A DNA stretch of 64,000 bases. Source: Microthrix sp041394405 (GTDB taxonomy: Bacteria > Actinomycetota > Acidimicrobiia > Acidimicrobiales > Microtrichaceae). Shown one piece after another: positions 51,948-60,291 of the stretch (within the stretch, counting starts at the first letter, position 1; each line of letters begins with the position of its first letter). Location of the stretch: NCBI GenBank assembly GCA_041394405.1, contig JAWKIF010000006.1, positions 186,001 through 250,000 of the forward strand, read 5' to 3'. The translations under genes were made by a program, and so were the position numbers. The notes below the pieces were generated by a model. It searched no databases, was not told the DNA's origin, and saw only the letters and a list, made by a program, of their open reading frames with translations.

Positions 51948-52469
51948 CTAGGTGGCCGAGAAGCACCAGCTGACGGTGCGGCCGGAGCTGGGGTCGGTGT
52001 CGGTGGCCCACACGTTCGCCTGCACACAGTTGCGACCGCTCTCGAAGCGTTCGACCAACCCGTCGGGACGCGGGGTGTAGGTGATCTCCCCGGTCTCTGC
52101 GTTCACCACCAGCCCGTCCTGGATGAGCTCCCCCGATTCCTCGTTCAGGGAGATCGGCTCGGTGATGGGGGTGCCGTCCACGATGAGGCTGGCCGTGTAG
52201 CCGTCGGCCACGTCGATGCCGACGGTCGACTGGCGCAGCACGTTGCCGCCGCTGGCCGGGATCAGCCGATCCACCTCGTCGGGCAGGCTCTGGCTGGTCG
52301 CATCCTGGCCGGTGGTGGCCGAGGACACCACCCACCCCAGGGCCACCAGCGCCACCACGATGACCGCGATGGCCAGCTTGGGGCCGTGGGGGCCGATGGC
52401 GGCGACGAGCCGGTTGGTCGGAGTCTCGCCGGAGGGTGGTTGGTGGGGCGCCGTGGCCTGGGTTGCCAT
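51948..52469 (-). CDS. Single-span membrane protein of unknown function
   Basis: 173-residue protein with a Pro/Thr-rich N-terminus, one membrane helix (about residues 33-52, LAIAVIVVALVALGWVVSS) and an extracytoplasmic domain with strands TASLIVDGTPITEP and GLVVNAETGEITYTPRP and two Cys near the end (RNCVQANVW, VSWCFSAT) that may pair. I recognise no family. The ATG at 52469 has GAGACT seven bases upstream (weak leaderless pattern). It is divergent from the PASTA pseudokinase with a 67-base gap, so both might act at the cell surface together; this is inference. Confidence 0.65.
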   Translation of the reverse strand: MATQATAPHQPPSGETPTNRLVAAIGPHGPKLAIAVIVVALVALGWVVSSATTGQDATSQSLPDEVDRLIPASGGNVLRQSTVGIDVADGYTASLIVDGTPITEPISLNEESGELIQDGLVVNAETGEITYTPRPDGLVERFESGRNCVQANVWATDTDPSSGRTVSWCFSAT

Positions 52470-52521
52470 GGGGCCCAGTCTCCCACGGGGCCGCGCAGGC
52501 CAAGGGGTCGGGACCAACCGG

Positions 52522-52527
52522 TAGCAT
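52522..52527 (+). promoter_or_regulatory. -10 element TAGCAT
   Basis: TAGCAT lies 9 bases before the ATG at 52537, with no ribosome site, suggesting a leaderless or near-leaderless transcript. Confidence 0.5.
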
Positions 52528-52536
52528 GCCGCTTCG

Positions 52537-54567
52537 ATGGCGCCCAGACGGCCGGAAGCTCTGACAGGTCGGGAGATCGCCGGCCGGTATCGCCTCGCCC
52601 GTTACCTGGGGCGAGGCAGGGCCACGCTCGTCTTTGCGGCCGAGGACGCCGAGGATCACACCGAGGTGGCGGTCAAGCTGTTGGCCAACTCGCTCAGCAG
52701 CGACGTTGGCTTCATGCGCCGCTTCCGCCATGTGATGCGGGCCGCCTCGGCGGTGGAGCATCCCAACGTCGTTCGGGTGTTGGGATGGGGCGAGGAGCGA
52801 GAGCTGTTCGTGGTCACCGAACTGCGCCCCGCAGGCTCGTTGCGCACCTTGTTGGCCAACGGGCGCCTGTTGTCGCCCGGTCAGGCGGGACGTGTGGCCC
52901 TGGATTCGGCCCGGGGCCTCGCCGAGCTGCACCAGCGCAACCTGGTCCATCGCCGCATCCACCCGTCGAACCTGCTCTTCGACGCCGAGGGTCGGGTGGC
53001 CGTGGCTGACGCCGGCCTTGCCTGGCTGTTGGAGCACCAGTCCGGCCACCAGTTCAGCGACTACCGGTACCTGGCCCCGGAGGCGGGCAGCGGCACCACC
53101 GGCCCGCCACTGGACGTGTACGCCTTGGCCATGGTGATGGTGGAGGCGGTCAGCGGCGACGTGCCGCTGCTGGCGGGCGGAGCAACCGCCACCCTGGGCC
53201 TGCGCCACAGCCACGATCTGGAGATGAACCCGTCGTGGGGGCGCTTCGGCCGGGGTTTCGGTGCGGCGGGCTTGGCCGAACCGACTCGACGCATCCCCGC
53301 CGCCCAGCTCGAGGTGGGCATGATGGCCTTGGTGGAGCAGGTGGACCCCGATCAGCTCGAGCTCCCGCTGCCCAGCGCCCCCAGGCCGACCGACGAGTTG
53401 GAGGCCATGGCCATCACGTTGCGGGAGCGTGTGCCGGCGATGGCGGCCGCTACGGCGGCCACCCTGGGCGCCCCCACGGGAGCATCCAGCTCGTTCGGCG
53501 CGCCCGCGCCGCTCAATCCAACCTCGCCGCCCTCGGCACCGGCCCCGCCCAAGCCGTCCAAACCGCCGTCGGCTCCCGCCCCGCCCTCGCCGCCCGAGCC
53601 CCCGCCGGCGGAACCCCCCTCGTCCTCAACCGCCGACGCCGCCGAAGGCGTCGACGAGCGGCCCTCGTCCGAGGAGCTCAAGGCCCGGCGCAACTGGATG
53701 CTGGGCACGCTGGCCGCCATCGTCGTCGTGCTGGCGGTGCTGCTGGGGTTGCAGCAGTTTGTGCTGGCACCCACCGTGGCGGTGCCCGATCTGGTGGGGT
53801 CGTCCCTCGACGAGGCCGAGCGGGTGGCCGAAACACAGCGCTGGCGCCTCGACACCACCAAGGTGCGACGCGACGGCACCGAGCCCGAGGAGATCCTGGC
53901 CCAAACCCCCGAGCCCGGCTCGGAACTGGAGCCCGGTTCGTCATTGACCGTCACCGTGTCGCTGGGTCAGAAGCTGGTGGAGTTCCCCGAGATCGAGGGG
54001 CTGGAGGAGACCGAGGCCGAGAACGTCATCGCCTTCACCGGTATGAAGCTGGGCACCGTCACCCGCGAGTACAACGACCAGGTCAAGGCGGGCACCGTGG
54101 TGTCCCACAGCGCCAAGGTGACCGACGAGGGTCAGCTCCCCAAGGGCACCACCATCGATCTGGTGATCTCCGACGGTGGCAAGCCCCGTCAGGTGCCGAC
54201 GGGGCTGGAGGGCAAGAACTCGCTCCTTGCGGTGAGGGAGCTGGAGGAGGCGCTTCTCGAGCCGGTGATCGAACGCGTTCAGAACTCGACGGTGGCTCAG
54301 AACCTCGTGGTGTCGGTGGATCCACCCGGCGGCACCGCCGTTCCGACCGGCAGCAAGGTGACGGTCCGGGTCTCCGCCCCACGGGATCGGGTGGTGATGC
54401 CTGACGTGGCCGGCCAGCCTCCGGCTCAGGCCGACGCCGAGCTGCGTTCGCTGGGGCTGACCGTGCTGGGCATTCAAGGTCCGGCGGGCAGCTCGGTGAA
54501 GCGGACCGAGCCGGCCGCCGGAACCGAAGTGCCCCAGGGAACTGCGGTTCGGCTCATCACCGCGTAG
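52537..54567 (+). CDS. PASTA-domain Ser/Thr kinase-like protein, predicted pseudokinase
   Basis: 676-residue membrane protein of PknB/StkP architecture: kinase-like domain (about 16-260), Pro-rich linker (about 325-370), one membrane helix (about 389-408) and four extracytoplasmic PASTA repeats that in relatives bind muropeptides. The glycine loop (LGRGRATLVF) and Lys47 (VAVKLL) are present, but the catalytic loop reads HRRIHPSN instead of HRDIKPSN: the proton-acceptor Asp is Arg140 and the Lys is His142. The metal loop is DAG (158-160), not DFG. Activity is therefore unlikely, and it is probably a scaffold or sensor. The start is set by TAGCAT 9 bases upstream. Confidence 0.88.
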   Translation: MAPRRPEALTGREIAGRYRLARYLGRGRATLVFAAEDAEDHTEVAVKLLANSLSSDVGFMRRFRHVMRAASAVEHPNVVRVLGWGEERELFVVTELRPAGSLRTLLANGRLLSPGQAGRVALDSARGLAELHQRNLVHRRIHPSNLLFDAEGRVAVADAGLAWLLEHQSGHQFSDYRYLAPEAGSGTTGPPLDVYALAMVMVEAVSGDVPLLAGGATATLGLRHSHDLEMNPSWGRFGRGFGAAGLAEPTRRIPAAQLEVGMMALVEQVDPDQLELPLPSAPRPTDELEAMAITLRERVPAMAAATAATLGAPTGASSSFGAPAPLNPTSPPSAPAPPKPSKPPSAPAPPSPPEPPPAEPPSSSTADAAEGVDERPSSEELKARRNWMLGTLAAIVVVLAVLLGLQQFVLAPTVAVPDLVGSSLDEAERVAETQRWRLDTTKVRRDGTEPEEILAQTPEPGSELEPGSSLTVTVSLGQKLVEFPEIEGLEETEAENVIAFTGMKLGTVTREYNDQVKAGTVVSHSAKVTDEGQLPKGTTIDLVISDGGKPRQVPTGLEGKNSLLAVRELEEALLEPVIERVQNSTVAQNLVVSVDPPGGTAVPTGSKVTVRVSAPRDRVVMPDVAGQPPAQADAELRSLGLTVLGIQGPAGSSVKRTEPAAGTEVPQGTAVRLITA

Positions 54568-54572
54568 CGCCG

Positions 54573-55532
54573 CTAGGCCTCGGGCGGCGGTAGCGGACGG
54601 CCGAAGAGGAATCCCAGACCCCACGTCCAGTGCATGACCGCGAGCGCCAGCGGCACACGCAGCTGCGTCGCAGGTGGGTAGCCCCGACCCGCAGCCAGCC
54701 CTCCCGCCACGACCCCCATCAGGTAGCCGACCGTGGGAAGGGTCAGCACCGCCAGCTCCGCCCAGACGGCGGCCACCAGGGTGGCGGTGAGGCCGATCAC
54801 CATCACGGGCGGCGCCAGCTGGCGGGCCCGCAGCGACCGCGGGTGGCGGCGCAGCATCTCGCGCTTCCAGGTGCCGTATTGGCGGTACTGGGACGCCAAG
54901 GCCCGCAACGAGGGTCGGGGCCGGTACGTCACCACCAACTCGGGCGTGAACCACACCCGCCCGCCACTGTCGCGGATGCGCCAGTTCAGCTCGTAGTCCT
55001 GGTTGCGCAGCAGGGTCTCGTCGAAACCGCCCACCCGATCGAGCGCGCTGCGTCGGAACACGCCCAGGTACACCGTGTCGGAAGGACCCTCGGCTCCCCC
55101 GTAGTGAAATCGAGAGTTCCCGACGCCCAGCCTGGACGACATGGCCACCGCCACGGCCTGCTGCGTGCCGGGCTCGCCTGCGGCGGCCTGCACGCCACCC
55201 ACGACATCGGCCCCGGTGCGGTCGAGGGCCTCGAGCGCAGTGGCGGTGTAGTCCGGCGGTAGCGTGCAGTGCCCATCAACCCGCACCACCACCGGCGCGG
55301 ACGTGGCGGCGATGGCGAGGTTCAGCCCGTGGCTGACCCACCCGACCGGGTTGTCCACCACGACGATGCTGGAGTCGTCGTCGGCCAGTGCGTGAGCCAC
55401 GGCGCGTGTGTCGTCATCGGAGGGGGCCACGGCAATGGCCAGCTCGCCGGCGCCGCCGCGTTGGGCGCGAATCGAGGCGACAGTGCCGGCCAGGTCCTGC
55501 TCCTCGTTGCGGACGGCGAGCACGAACGCCAC
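54573..55532 (-). CDS. Glycosyltransferase family 2 protein
   Basis: 319-residue enzyme. The GT-A N-terminal part begins MAFVLAVRNEEQDLAGTVASI; the donor/metal motif reads VVVRVDGHC, and the acceptor region is RNQDYELNWRIRDSGGRVWF. The ExoA-like VDGH signature and about four C-terminal membrane helices (RQLAPPVMVIGLTATL onward) fit a membrane-bound transferase for polysaccharide or lipid-linked sugar synthesis. GTG 55532 is the first usual start; the frame stays open some 19 codons upstream to the SCP2 gene (SDTGATGDGTEDAPRW), so a longer protein is possible. It is likely cotranscribed with that gene. Confidence 0.88.
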   Translation of the reverse strand: MAFVLAVRNEEQDLAGTVASIRAQRGGAGELAIAVAPSDDDTRAVAHALADDDSSIVVVDNPVGWVSHGLNLAIAATSAPVVVRVDGHCTLPPDYTATALEALDRTGADVVGGVQAAAGEPGTQQAVAVAMSSRLGVGNSRFHYGGAEGPSDTVYLGVFRRSALDRVGGFDETLLRNQDYELNWRIRDSGGRVWFTPELVVTYRPRPSLRALASQYRQYGTWKREMLRRHPRSLRARQLAPPVMVIGLTATLVAAVWAELAVLTLPTVGYLMGVVAGGLAAGRGYPPATQLRVPLALAVMHWTWGLGFLFGRPLPPPEA

Positions 55533-55588
55533 CCGGTTGTCCCACCGGGGGGCGTCCTCGGTTCCGTCGCCGGTGGCGCCGGTGTCGC

Positions 55589-56026
55589 TCAGGCGCCCTC
55601 CGCCGGCTCGATCTCCTCGGTCATGGCGGCGATGGCCTCCGACAGCTTGGCTGCCGAGGCATCGACCGGGCCGGACTGCATGGCCATCAGCTTGGTCATG
55701 TCGCCCTGCACCTTGATCTTGCCGGCCATGAAGGCCTGCATGCCGGCCTGCGGGTTGCCGTCCACCAGGATGGCCTTGGCGGTGGCGTAGTCGAGGGTGA
55801 CGGTCAGGTCGGGGTTCTCCAGTTCACCGAGGCCCATGTCCATCTCGCCGTCGGCGGTGTTCATGTAGGCGTTCACGTCGCCCTCGGCCACGTCAGCCGG
55901 AACCTCGGTGATCACCTGGTTCATGCGCACCGAGTGGGCTGGCGGCGGCACCTCGTCGCCCATCTCCTCGCGCAGCTGGTGTGCTGCTTCGATCCACTCC
56001 GGTGTCAGAAACTTGTGCTTGTCCAC
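55589..56026 (-). CDS. SCP2 sterol-binding domain protein
   Basis: 145-residue protein with the SCP2 fold, a hydrophobic-ligand binding domain: a helical N-terminus (PEWIEAAHQLREEMGDEV), strands, then the diagnostic MGLGELENPDLTVTLDYATAKAILVDGNPQAGMQAFMAGKIKVQGDM segment with the GKIKVQGD strand. Such small SCP2 proteins carry acyl-CoA or lipids. A GTG at 56026 is used, with AAGGGGAG upstream, so this gene has a normal leader. The ending is acidic. Confidence 0.9.
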   Translation of the reverse strand: MDKHKFLTPEWIEAAHQLREEMGDEVPPPAHSVRMNQVITEVPADVAEGDVNAYMNTADGEMDMGLGELENPDLTVTLDYATAKAILVDGNPQAGMQAFMAGKIKVQGDMTKLMAMQSGPVDASAAKLSEAIAAMTEEIEPAEGA

Positions 56027-56150
56027 GTGGGTGCTCCCCTTCGTTGGCCTGGCGGCCCGCTGTTACCGGCGGGTAACGCTAGCAGCGTTCGGCGCCGCTT
56101 CTCCCCGGTAGGACTGCCGCCGCCCCGCGGTGGGATCTCTTCCCGCAAGT

Positions 56151-56156
56151 TACAGT
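56151..56156 (+). promoter_or_regulatory. -10 element TACAGT, leaderless
   Basis: TACAGT ends 6 bases before the ATG at 56163; no ribosome site is present. Confidence 0.6.
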
Positions 56157-56162
56157 GACGCC

Positions 56163-56954
56163 ATGATCCTGACGTCGTCTGGGGAGCCACCCGCGTCTCC
56201 GGGCCCGATGATGGCCGGGGCGGAGCCCCGCAGCTGGGACGGCGACCGGAACGGCGTTCTGGTGCTGCACGGGTTTACCGGGACGCCGGGCTCGGTCATG
56301 AGCCTGGCCGAGGCGTGCGCGGGGGCGGGTTGGACGGTGGACGTGCCGCTGCTTCCCGGGCACGGCACCGGGGTGGCCGACATGATGGACACCCGCTTCG
56401 ACGACTGGCTTGGTTCGGCCGCCGCCGCTCTCGAAGGGCTGGAGCAACGATGCGACCGGGTGGTGGTCATGGGGCTGTCGATGGGGGGCTCCCTGGCGAT
56501 CATGCTGGCCCATGCCAACCCGCACCTGGCGGGCATGGTGTGTGTGAACCCGGCGGTCATCGATCTGCCAGAGATGTCCGAGGGCGTCGACGCCATGTTG
56601 GCCGCCGGGGTCGAGCTCATGCCCGGCACCGGGTCCGATATTGCCGACCCCAGCCAAGCCGAAATCGCCTACGAGGAGACCCCGCTGGCTCCGCTTCGGT
56701 CGCTGCTTCAGGCCGCCGCCGATCGCCCCTTCGACCTCGGCGACGTCAAGGTGCCGCTGCTGCTGATGTCCAGCCGCCAGGATCACGTGGTGGCGCCCGA
56801 GCACAGCGAGCACCTCGCCCGCCACTACGGCGGCCTGGTCGACCATCTGTGGCTGGCCCGCAGCTTTCACGTGGCCACCAACGACTACGACCGTCACCTC
56901 GTCGCCGCCACTGCCGTGGCCTATGCCACCGACCGCTTCTCGGCGCTTGGCTGA
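56163..56954 (+). CDS. Alpha/beta hydrolase, Est30-like carboxylesterase or monoacylglycerol lipase
   Basis: 263-residue esterase. The oxyanion strand is VLVLHGFTGTPGSV, the nucleophile elbow GLSMGGSL supplies the Ser, SSRQDHVVAP holds the Asp and RSFHVATNDYDR the His. The DxxxD-type ending is characteristic of the Est30/carboxylesterase family acting on short- to mid-chain esters. The start is selected by the TACAGT -10 and the absence of a ribosome site. It is divergent from the SCP2 gene and convergent with a methyltransferase, so it is probably a single-gene transcript. Confidence 0.9.
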   Translation: MILTSSGEPPASPGPMMAGAEPRSWDGDRNGVLVLHGFTGTPGSVMSLAEACAGAGWTVDVPLLPGHGTGVADMMDTRFDDWLGSAAAALEGLEQRCDRVVVMGLSMGGSLAIMLAHANPHLAGMVCVNPAVIDLPEMSEGVDAMLAAGVELMPGTGSDIADPSQAEIAYEETPLAPLRSLLQAAADRPFDLGDVKVPLLLMSSRQDHVVAPEHSEHLARHYGGLVDHLWLARSFHVATNDYDRHLVAATAVAYATDRFSALG

Positions 56955-57008
56955 AACCGCGGCCCGCCGCCGCTCCCCAGCGCACCGGCGCACCGGCGCT
57001 GAGCTTCG

Positions 57009-57608
57009 TCAGGCGTGGGCGCCGGGCACTGCGAGGGTGACGAAGTGGCGATCGTCCACGGTGTGGTGATCGACGACCACCAGTCCGACCTCGCGGGCCA
57101 GTCCTTCGACGTCCGCAGCACCCAGCCAGGCCCAGGGAAACCATCCGCTGGTGCCGCTGGGTCCCTCCAGGCGCACCTGGTCGCAGCGGTAGTGCGAGCC
57201 TGGGCCGTCCACCTCCACCAGCAGGGTTCCGCCGGGTGCCAGCACGGCCCGGAGGCGGATGAACAGGCGTGCCGGGTCGCCCCCGATGCCCACGTTGCCG
57301 TCGAAGAGCAGCGCCGTGCGCCACGAGCCTTCGTTGGGGAGCGGGTCGAACACCGAACATCGGTGGGCTGAGCCGCCCCTGCGGCGGGTGGATTCCACCG
57401 CACCCGGGGCAACATCAATGCCCAGCACGTCCAGGCCTCGGCGGCTGAGGAGTTCCACCAGCCGGCCGGGGCCACACCCCACGTCCAACACGGGCCCCAC
57501 CACGGTGGACAGGACCTTCTCGTCGGCCCGCGAGCAGCTGGCCCACCAGCGTTGCGCGTCCAGGTGGATGGTGGTTCCGGCGCGGGTGAGCAGGCGGGGG
57601 GAGTTCAT
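57009..57608 (-). CDS. Class I SAM-dependent methyltransferase
   Basis: 199-residue Rossmann-fold methyltransferase. Motif I is VLDVGCGPGRLVELL, followed by LGIDVAPGAVE for the ribose-binding acidic residue, and VLAPGGTLLVEVD in post-motif position. No specific substrate domain is evident. It is the last gene of a leftward operon with a membrane protein and a Mo oxidoreductase (each overlapping by 4 bases), suggesting it modifies something in the same process; the target is unknown. The start at 57608 overlaps the upstream stop. Confidence 0.85.
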   Translation of the reverse strand: MNSPRLLTRAGTTIHLDAQRWWASCSRADEKVLSTVVGPVLDVGCGPGRLVELLSRRGLDVLGIDVAPGAVESTRRRGGSAHRCSVFDPLPNEGSWRTALLFDGNVGIGGDPARLFIRLRAVLAPGGTLLVEVDGPGSHYRCDQVRLEGPSGTSGWFPWAWLGAADVEGLAREVGLVVVDHHTVDDRHFVTLAVPGAHA

Positions 57609-58081
57609 GTGGCTCGATTCTCGGTTCGTGTGGAGCGCATTCGGTGGACCGACACGGCGACGACGCCCAGCCAGATCAATCCGACCAGGATCGCCAGGTT
57701 GCGCCCGACGTTCACGGGCAGCACCGAGGGGTTGTCGGCGATGGCGCCAAAGCGGCCGAGCGCAGGCAGCGAGATGAGCGTCAACACCCAGCTCAGCGCA
57801 ATGCCCAGGCGGACCGGCACCCGAGCCGGCGCCGGCGCCAGCCGCTCCACGGTCACCGACACGAGCAGTGCCGCGGGGAGGACGAGGCCATCGTGAACGA
57901 GGGCGAAGGCGCCGAGCGCCACCAGGAATGCCCCGAAGGCATCGCCGACCTCCTCGATGGCGAACCACACGCCGATGCCGATCAGCAGCCAGCCCAACGC
58001 CAGACCAACCCAGAAGGCCGCAGGTTGGTGTGCCTCGCCCCGCTGGATCCCACGTGGCGGTGCGTCTCCCCGCCGGCTCAC
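57605..58081 (-). CDS. Membrane protein of unknown function in Mo oxidoreductase operon
   Basis: 158-residue protein with about four membrane helices (AFWVGLALGWLLIGIGVWFAI, AFGAFLVALGAFALV, LALSWVLTLISLPALG-like, and LAILVGLIWLGVVAVSV). No family is recognised. It begins at GTG 58081, overlapping the stop of the Mo oxidoreductase gene, and its stop overlaps the methyltransferase start, so all three are coupled. It might be a partner of the cytochrome b-type oxidoreductase in the membrane; this is inference from position. Confidence 0.7.
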   Translation of the reverse strand: MSRRGDAPPRGIQRGEAHQPAAFWVGLALGWLLIGIGVWFAIEEVGDAFGAFLVALGAFALVHDGLVLPAALLVSVTVERLAPAPARVPVRLGIALSWVLTLISLPALGRFGAIADNPSVLPVNVGRNLAILVGLIWLGVVAVSVHRMRSTRTENRAT

Positions 58082-59265
58082 AACACCACCACTCGATTGA
58101 CCCACTTGGTCTGTTGCACGCCCGGCCGGTTGGGACCGATGAGGCGCAGGGGAGCGCCGTGATCGGGATGGAGCGGTTCGTCGCGCACGTCCAACGCCAG
58201 CATCGTGTCGGGGTCGGCGATCTGCGACGTATTCAGTTCACTGCTCCGGTAGGCGCCGCTGCGCTGCATCGACTCCAGCCGCACGGTGGCGCCGTCGGCA
58301 GCGCCCGCCGCCCGCAGCAGGTTGCGCACGGACACCCCGCGCCACTGAACGCTGGCGCTCCATCCCTCCACGCAGGCGATGGGCAGGGTGGCCTCGCGCA
58401 GCTGCATGGCCCGCAGGTCGTCGATGGTCAACGTCAGTTCCCGATCGACGGCGCCGCGCACCTCCAGCCGATACGAAGGACCCATGTCCGCCTCGGTCAC
58501 TCGGGCGCCGCCTGCGGTGCGGTTCACCGGGAAACCCTGGGGGCCCACGTCGGGCCTGCGGGGGGCGAGCAGCGCCAGGCCCTTGAGAGGGGAGACGGTC
58601 TGGCCGACCGTGAACAGTGTGACCGCACCGGCGCCGGCACCGACGGCGCCCAAGAAGCCCCGCCGGCTCGGGTGAGCCCCGTCCGTGTCCACCACCCGTG
58701 CCGTGCCGGCGGGAACGCGCCGCAGCGCGTCCCGGGTGATGTGGAGCTTGGCCAGCACGTGGACGACCAGCCCGCCCATCACGATCCAGGCCGCCGCGAA
58801 GTGCGCCGGGATGAACGAGAACGGCCACGGATACCACTTGGTCGTGTTGATGATGCCGGAGGCCAACAGGAACAGCGATCCGCCGACCAACGGCAGCAGC
58901 GAGATGCGCTCCAGCGCGTGGCCGAGCCCCGCAAGGACCGGTTCGGCGATGAGGCGGGGGCCGGCGGCCCAGAGCTTGGCCAACAACAGCGGCACCGCCG
59001 CAATGCCCGTGGCCACGTGTAGGCCCTGGGTGATGCGGTAGCCGCCGGCCGGCGTGGGCGACCAGGTGAACCATCCGGGCGGCTGCTGGATCAGGTGCGA
59101 CAACAGGCCGGTGGCGAAACACACGCTGAAGCTGACGCCAAGGGCCACCCCCAGAATGGCCAGCGTTCGGTCGTCGTTCGTCGGCCGGTCCACTGCACGG
59201 TCGCGTGCCGTCCGAGCCTGGTCGCGAGCGGCATCGGCGGCGTCGATAAGGTCGGTTCGATCCAC
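58078..59265 (-). CDS. Cytochrome b-like membrane domain fused to sulfite oxidase-type Mo oxidoreductase
   Basis: 395-residue fusion. The N-terminal ~190 residues have about five helices (LGVSFSVCFATGLLSHLI, GLHVATGIAAVPLLLA, LVGGSLFLLASGIINT, FAAAWIVMGGLVVHVLA). His residues in several helices (LSHLI, GLHVA, PAHFA, VVHVL) could bind two b haems. The C-terminal ~180 residues match the sulfite oxidase/MsrP Mo domain: the pterin-binding Cys lies in LPIACVEGWSASVQWRGV. Between them a twin-Arg motif (SRRGFLG) and helix set the Mo domain outside. GTG start. It likely moves electrons from the quinone pool to a periplasmic substrate, like MsrPQ in one chain. Confidence 0.85.
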   Translation of the reverse strand: MDRTDLIDAADAARDQARTARDRAVDRPTNDDRTLAILGVALGVSFSVCFATGLLSHLIQQPPGWFTWSPTPAGGYRITQGLHVATGIAAVPLLLAKLWAAGPRLIAEPVLAGLGHALERISLLPLVGGSLFLLASGIINTTKWYPWPFSFIPAHFAAAWIVMGGLVVHVLAKLHITRDALRRVPAGTARVVDTDGAHPSRRGFLGAVGAGAGAVTLFTVGQTVSPLKGLALLAPRRPDVGPQGFPVNRTAGGARVTEADMGPSYRLEVRGAVDRELTLTIDDLRAMQLREATLPIACVEGWSASVQWRGVSVRNLLRAAGAADGATVRLESMQRSGAYRSSELNTSQIADPDTMLALDVRDEPLHPDHGAPLRLIGPNRPGVQQTKWVNRVVVL

Positions 59266-59335
59266 GAAGCCCTTCCGGTCGTTGGGCGACGATACCCGCT
59301 GGGTTCGGCTGCGACGGTCGCTCCGAAGTGCGTTC

Positions 59336-60184
59336 TCAGGCTCGGGTCACGACCCAGATCTGATGGTCGGCGTCGTCGGTCAGCGGGCGGCGGTCGACGT
59401 CGCCCCAGGTTGTCACCGTCTCGAACCCGGCCCGGTCAAGCAGCTTCTCCAGCTCCTCGGCGGTGAGCCAGGAGTTGTCGATGCGGGAGCTGCGCGTCTC
59501 CACGACGCGCCCGTCGGGTGCCACCCGTTCGGTGCGTACCCAGGCTCGGTGATGGCGGGGGCTGTCGCCCTCCGCCGAGCAGATCCACAACAGCACCTCG
59601 TCGCTTGGGGTCGCATGGTCCTCCTCGTCCGGGCCAACCCGCCCCGCCTGCGCCGTCGCGCCGTCGTCGGCATCCCAGGCGGCGTACAGATAGGGGCGCC
59701 GGTCGAACGTCGAGGCGCGTCCGGGATGCCACACGGCGGTGTCGAGGATGAACCGCCCGCCGGGGGCAAGCTGATCGTGGATGCGGGTGAGGGCGTCGGT
59801 CTTGTCGTGGTCGCTCACCAGGTGTCCGATGGAGTCGTAGGGCAACACGATCAGCTCGGCCGGCTCGGGCAGGGTGAACCCGCGGAAGTCGGCCCACAGC
59901 AGCCTCACCCGGTCGAACAACCCGGCGTCCTCCAAGCGCCGCCTGGTGAGGCGCAGCATCTCCGGTGAGGAGTCCACGCCATAGAGCGGCCCGCCGGCGC
60001 CCCGCTGGAGCGCTCGGGTGAGGATCCGCCCGTTGCCCACCCCCAACTCCACCGCCGGCCCGCGGCAGTCTGCGATCTCGGCGGCGTACAGGTCGTGAAG
60101 CTCGGACAACCAGGGCCCGGCCTGGCTGATCCAGGCGTCATAGATCGGTGCCAACCGGTCGTATGGCCGTGGCGTGGGTGCCAT
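59336..60184 (-). CDS. Class I SAM-dependent methyltransferase
   Basis: 282-residue methyltransferase. PYDRLAPIYDAWI at the N-terminus, motif I AVELGVGNGRILTRAL, the acidic LYGVDSSPEMLRLTRRRLEDAG, and LAPGGRFILDTAVW fit the class I fold. The C-terminal part (ETRSSRIDNSWLTAEELEKLLDRAGF) is the usual ending. Substrate unknown. The ATG has AAGGAG seven bases upstream. It is separate from the oxidoreductase operon by 70 bases and divergent from the first HpcH/CitE lyase gene. Confidence 0.86.
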   Translation of the reverse strand: MAPTPRPYDRLAPIYDAWISQAGPWLSELHDLYAAEIADCRGPAVELGVGNGRILTRALQRGAGGPLYGVDSSPEMLRLTRRRLEDAGLFDRVRLLWADFRGFTLPEPAELIVLPYDSIGHLVSDHDKTDALTRIHDQLAPGGRFILDTAVWHPGRASTFDRRPYLYAAWDADDGATAQAGRVGPDEEDHATPSDEVLLWICSAEGDSPRHHRAWVRTERVAPDGRVVETRSSRIDNSWLTAEELEKLLDRAGFETVTTWGDVDRRPLTDDADHQIWVVTRA

Positions 60185-60260
60185 GGGTGCTCCTTGGTCT
60201 GGCAGGGGGCAGGGCCGCCCGGTCCGCTACCGGTTGGCGGAGCCCTCCACCCCCCGACGG

Positions 60261-60266
60261 TAGTCT
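60261..60266 (+). promoter_or_regulatory. -10 element TAGTCT
   Basis: TAGTCT precedes the ATG at 60292 by 25 bases. A strong TGGAGG ribosome site sits between, so this gene is translated from a short conventional leader. Confidence 0.5.
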
Positions 60267-60291
60267 GGAGGGTTCACGATCTGGAGGTCCG

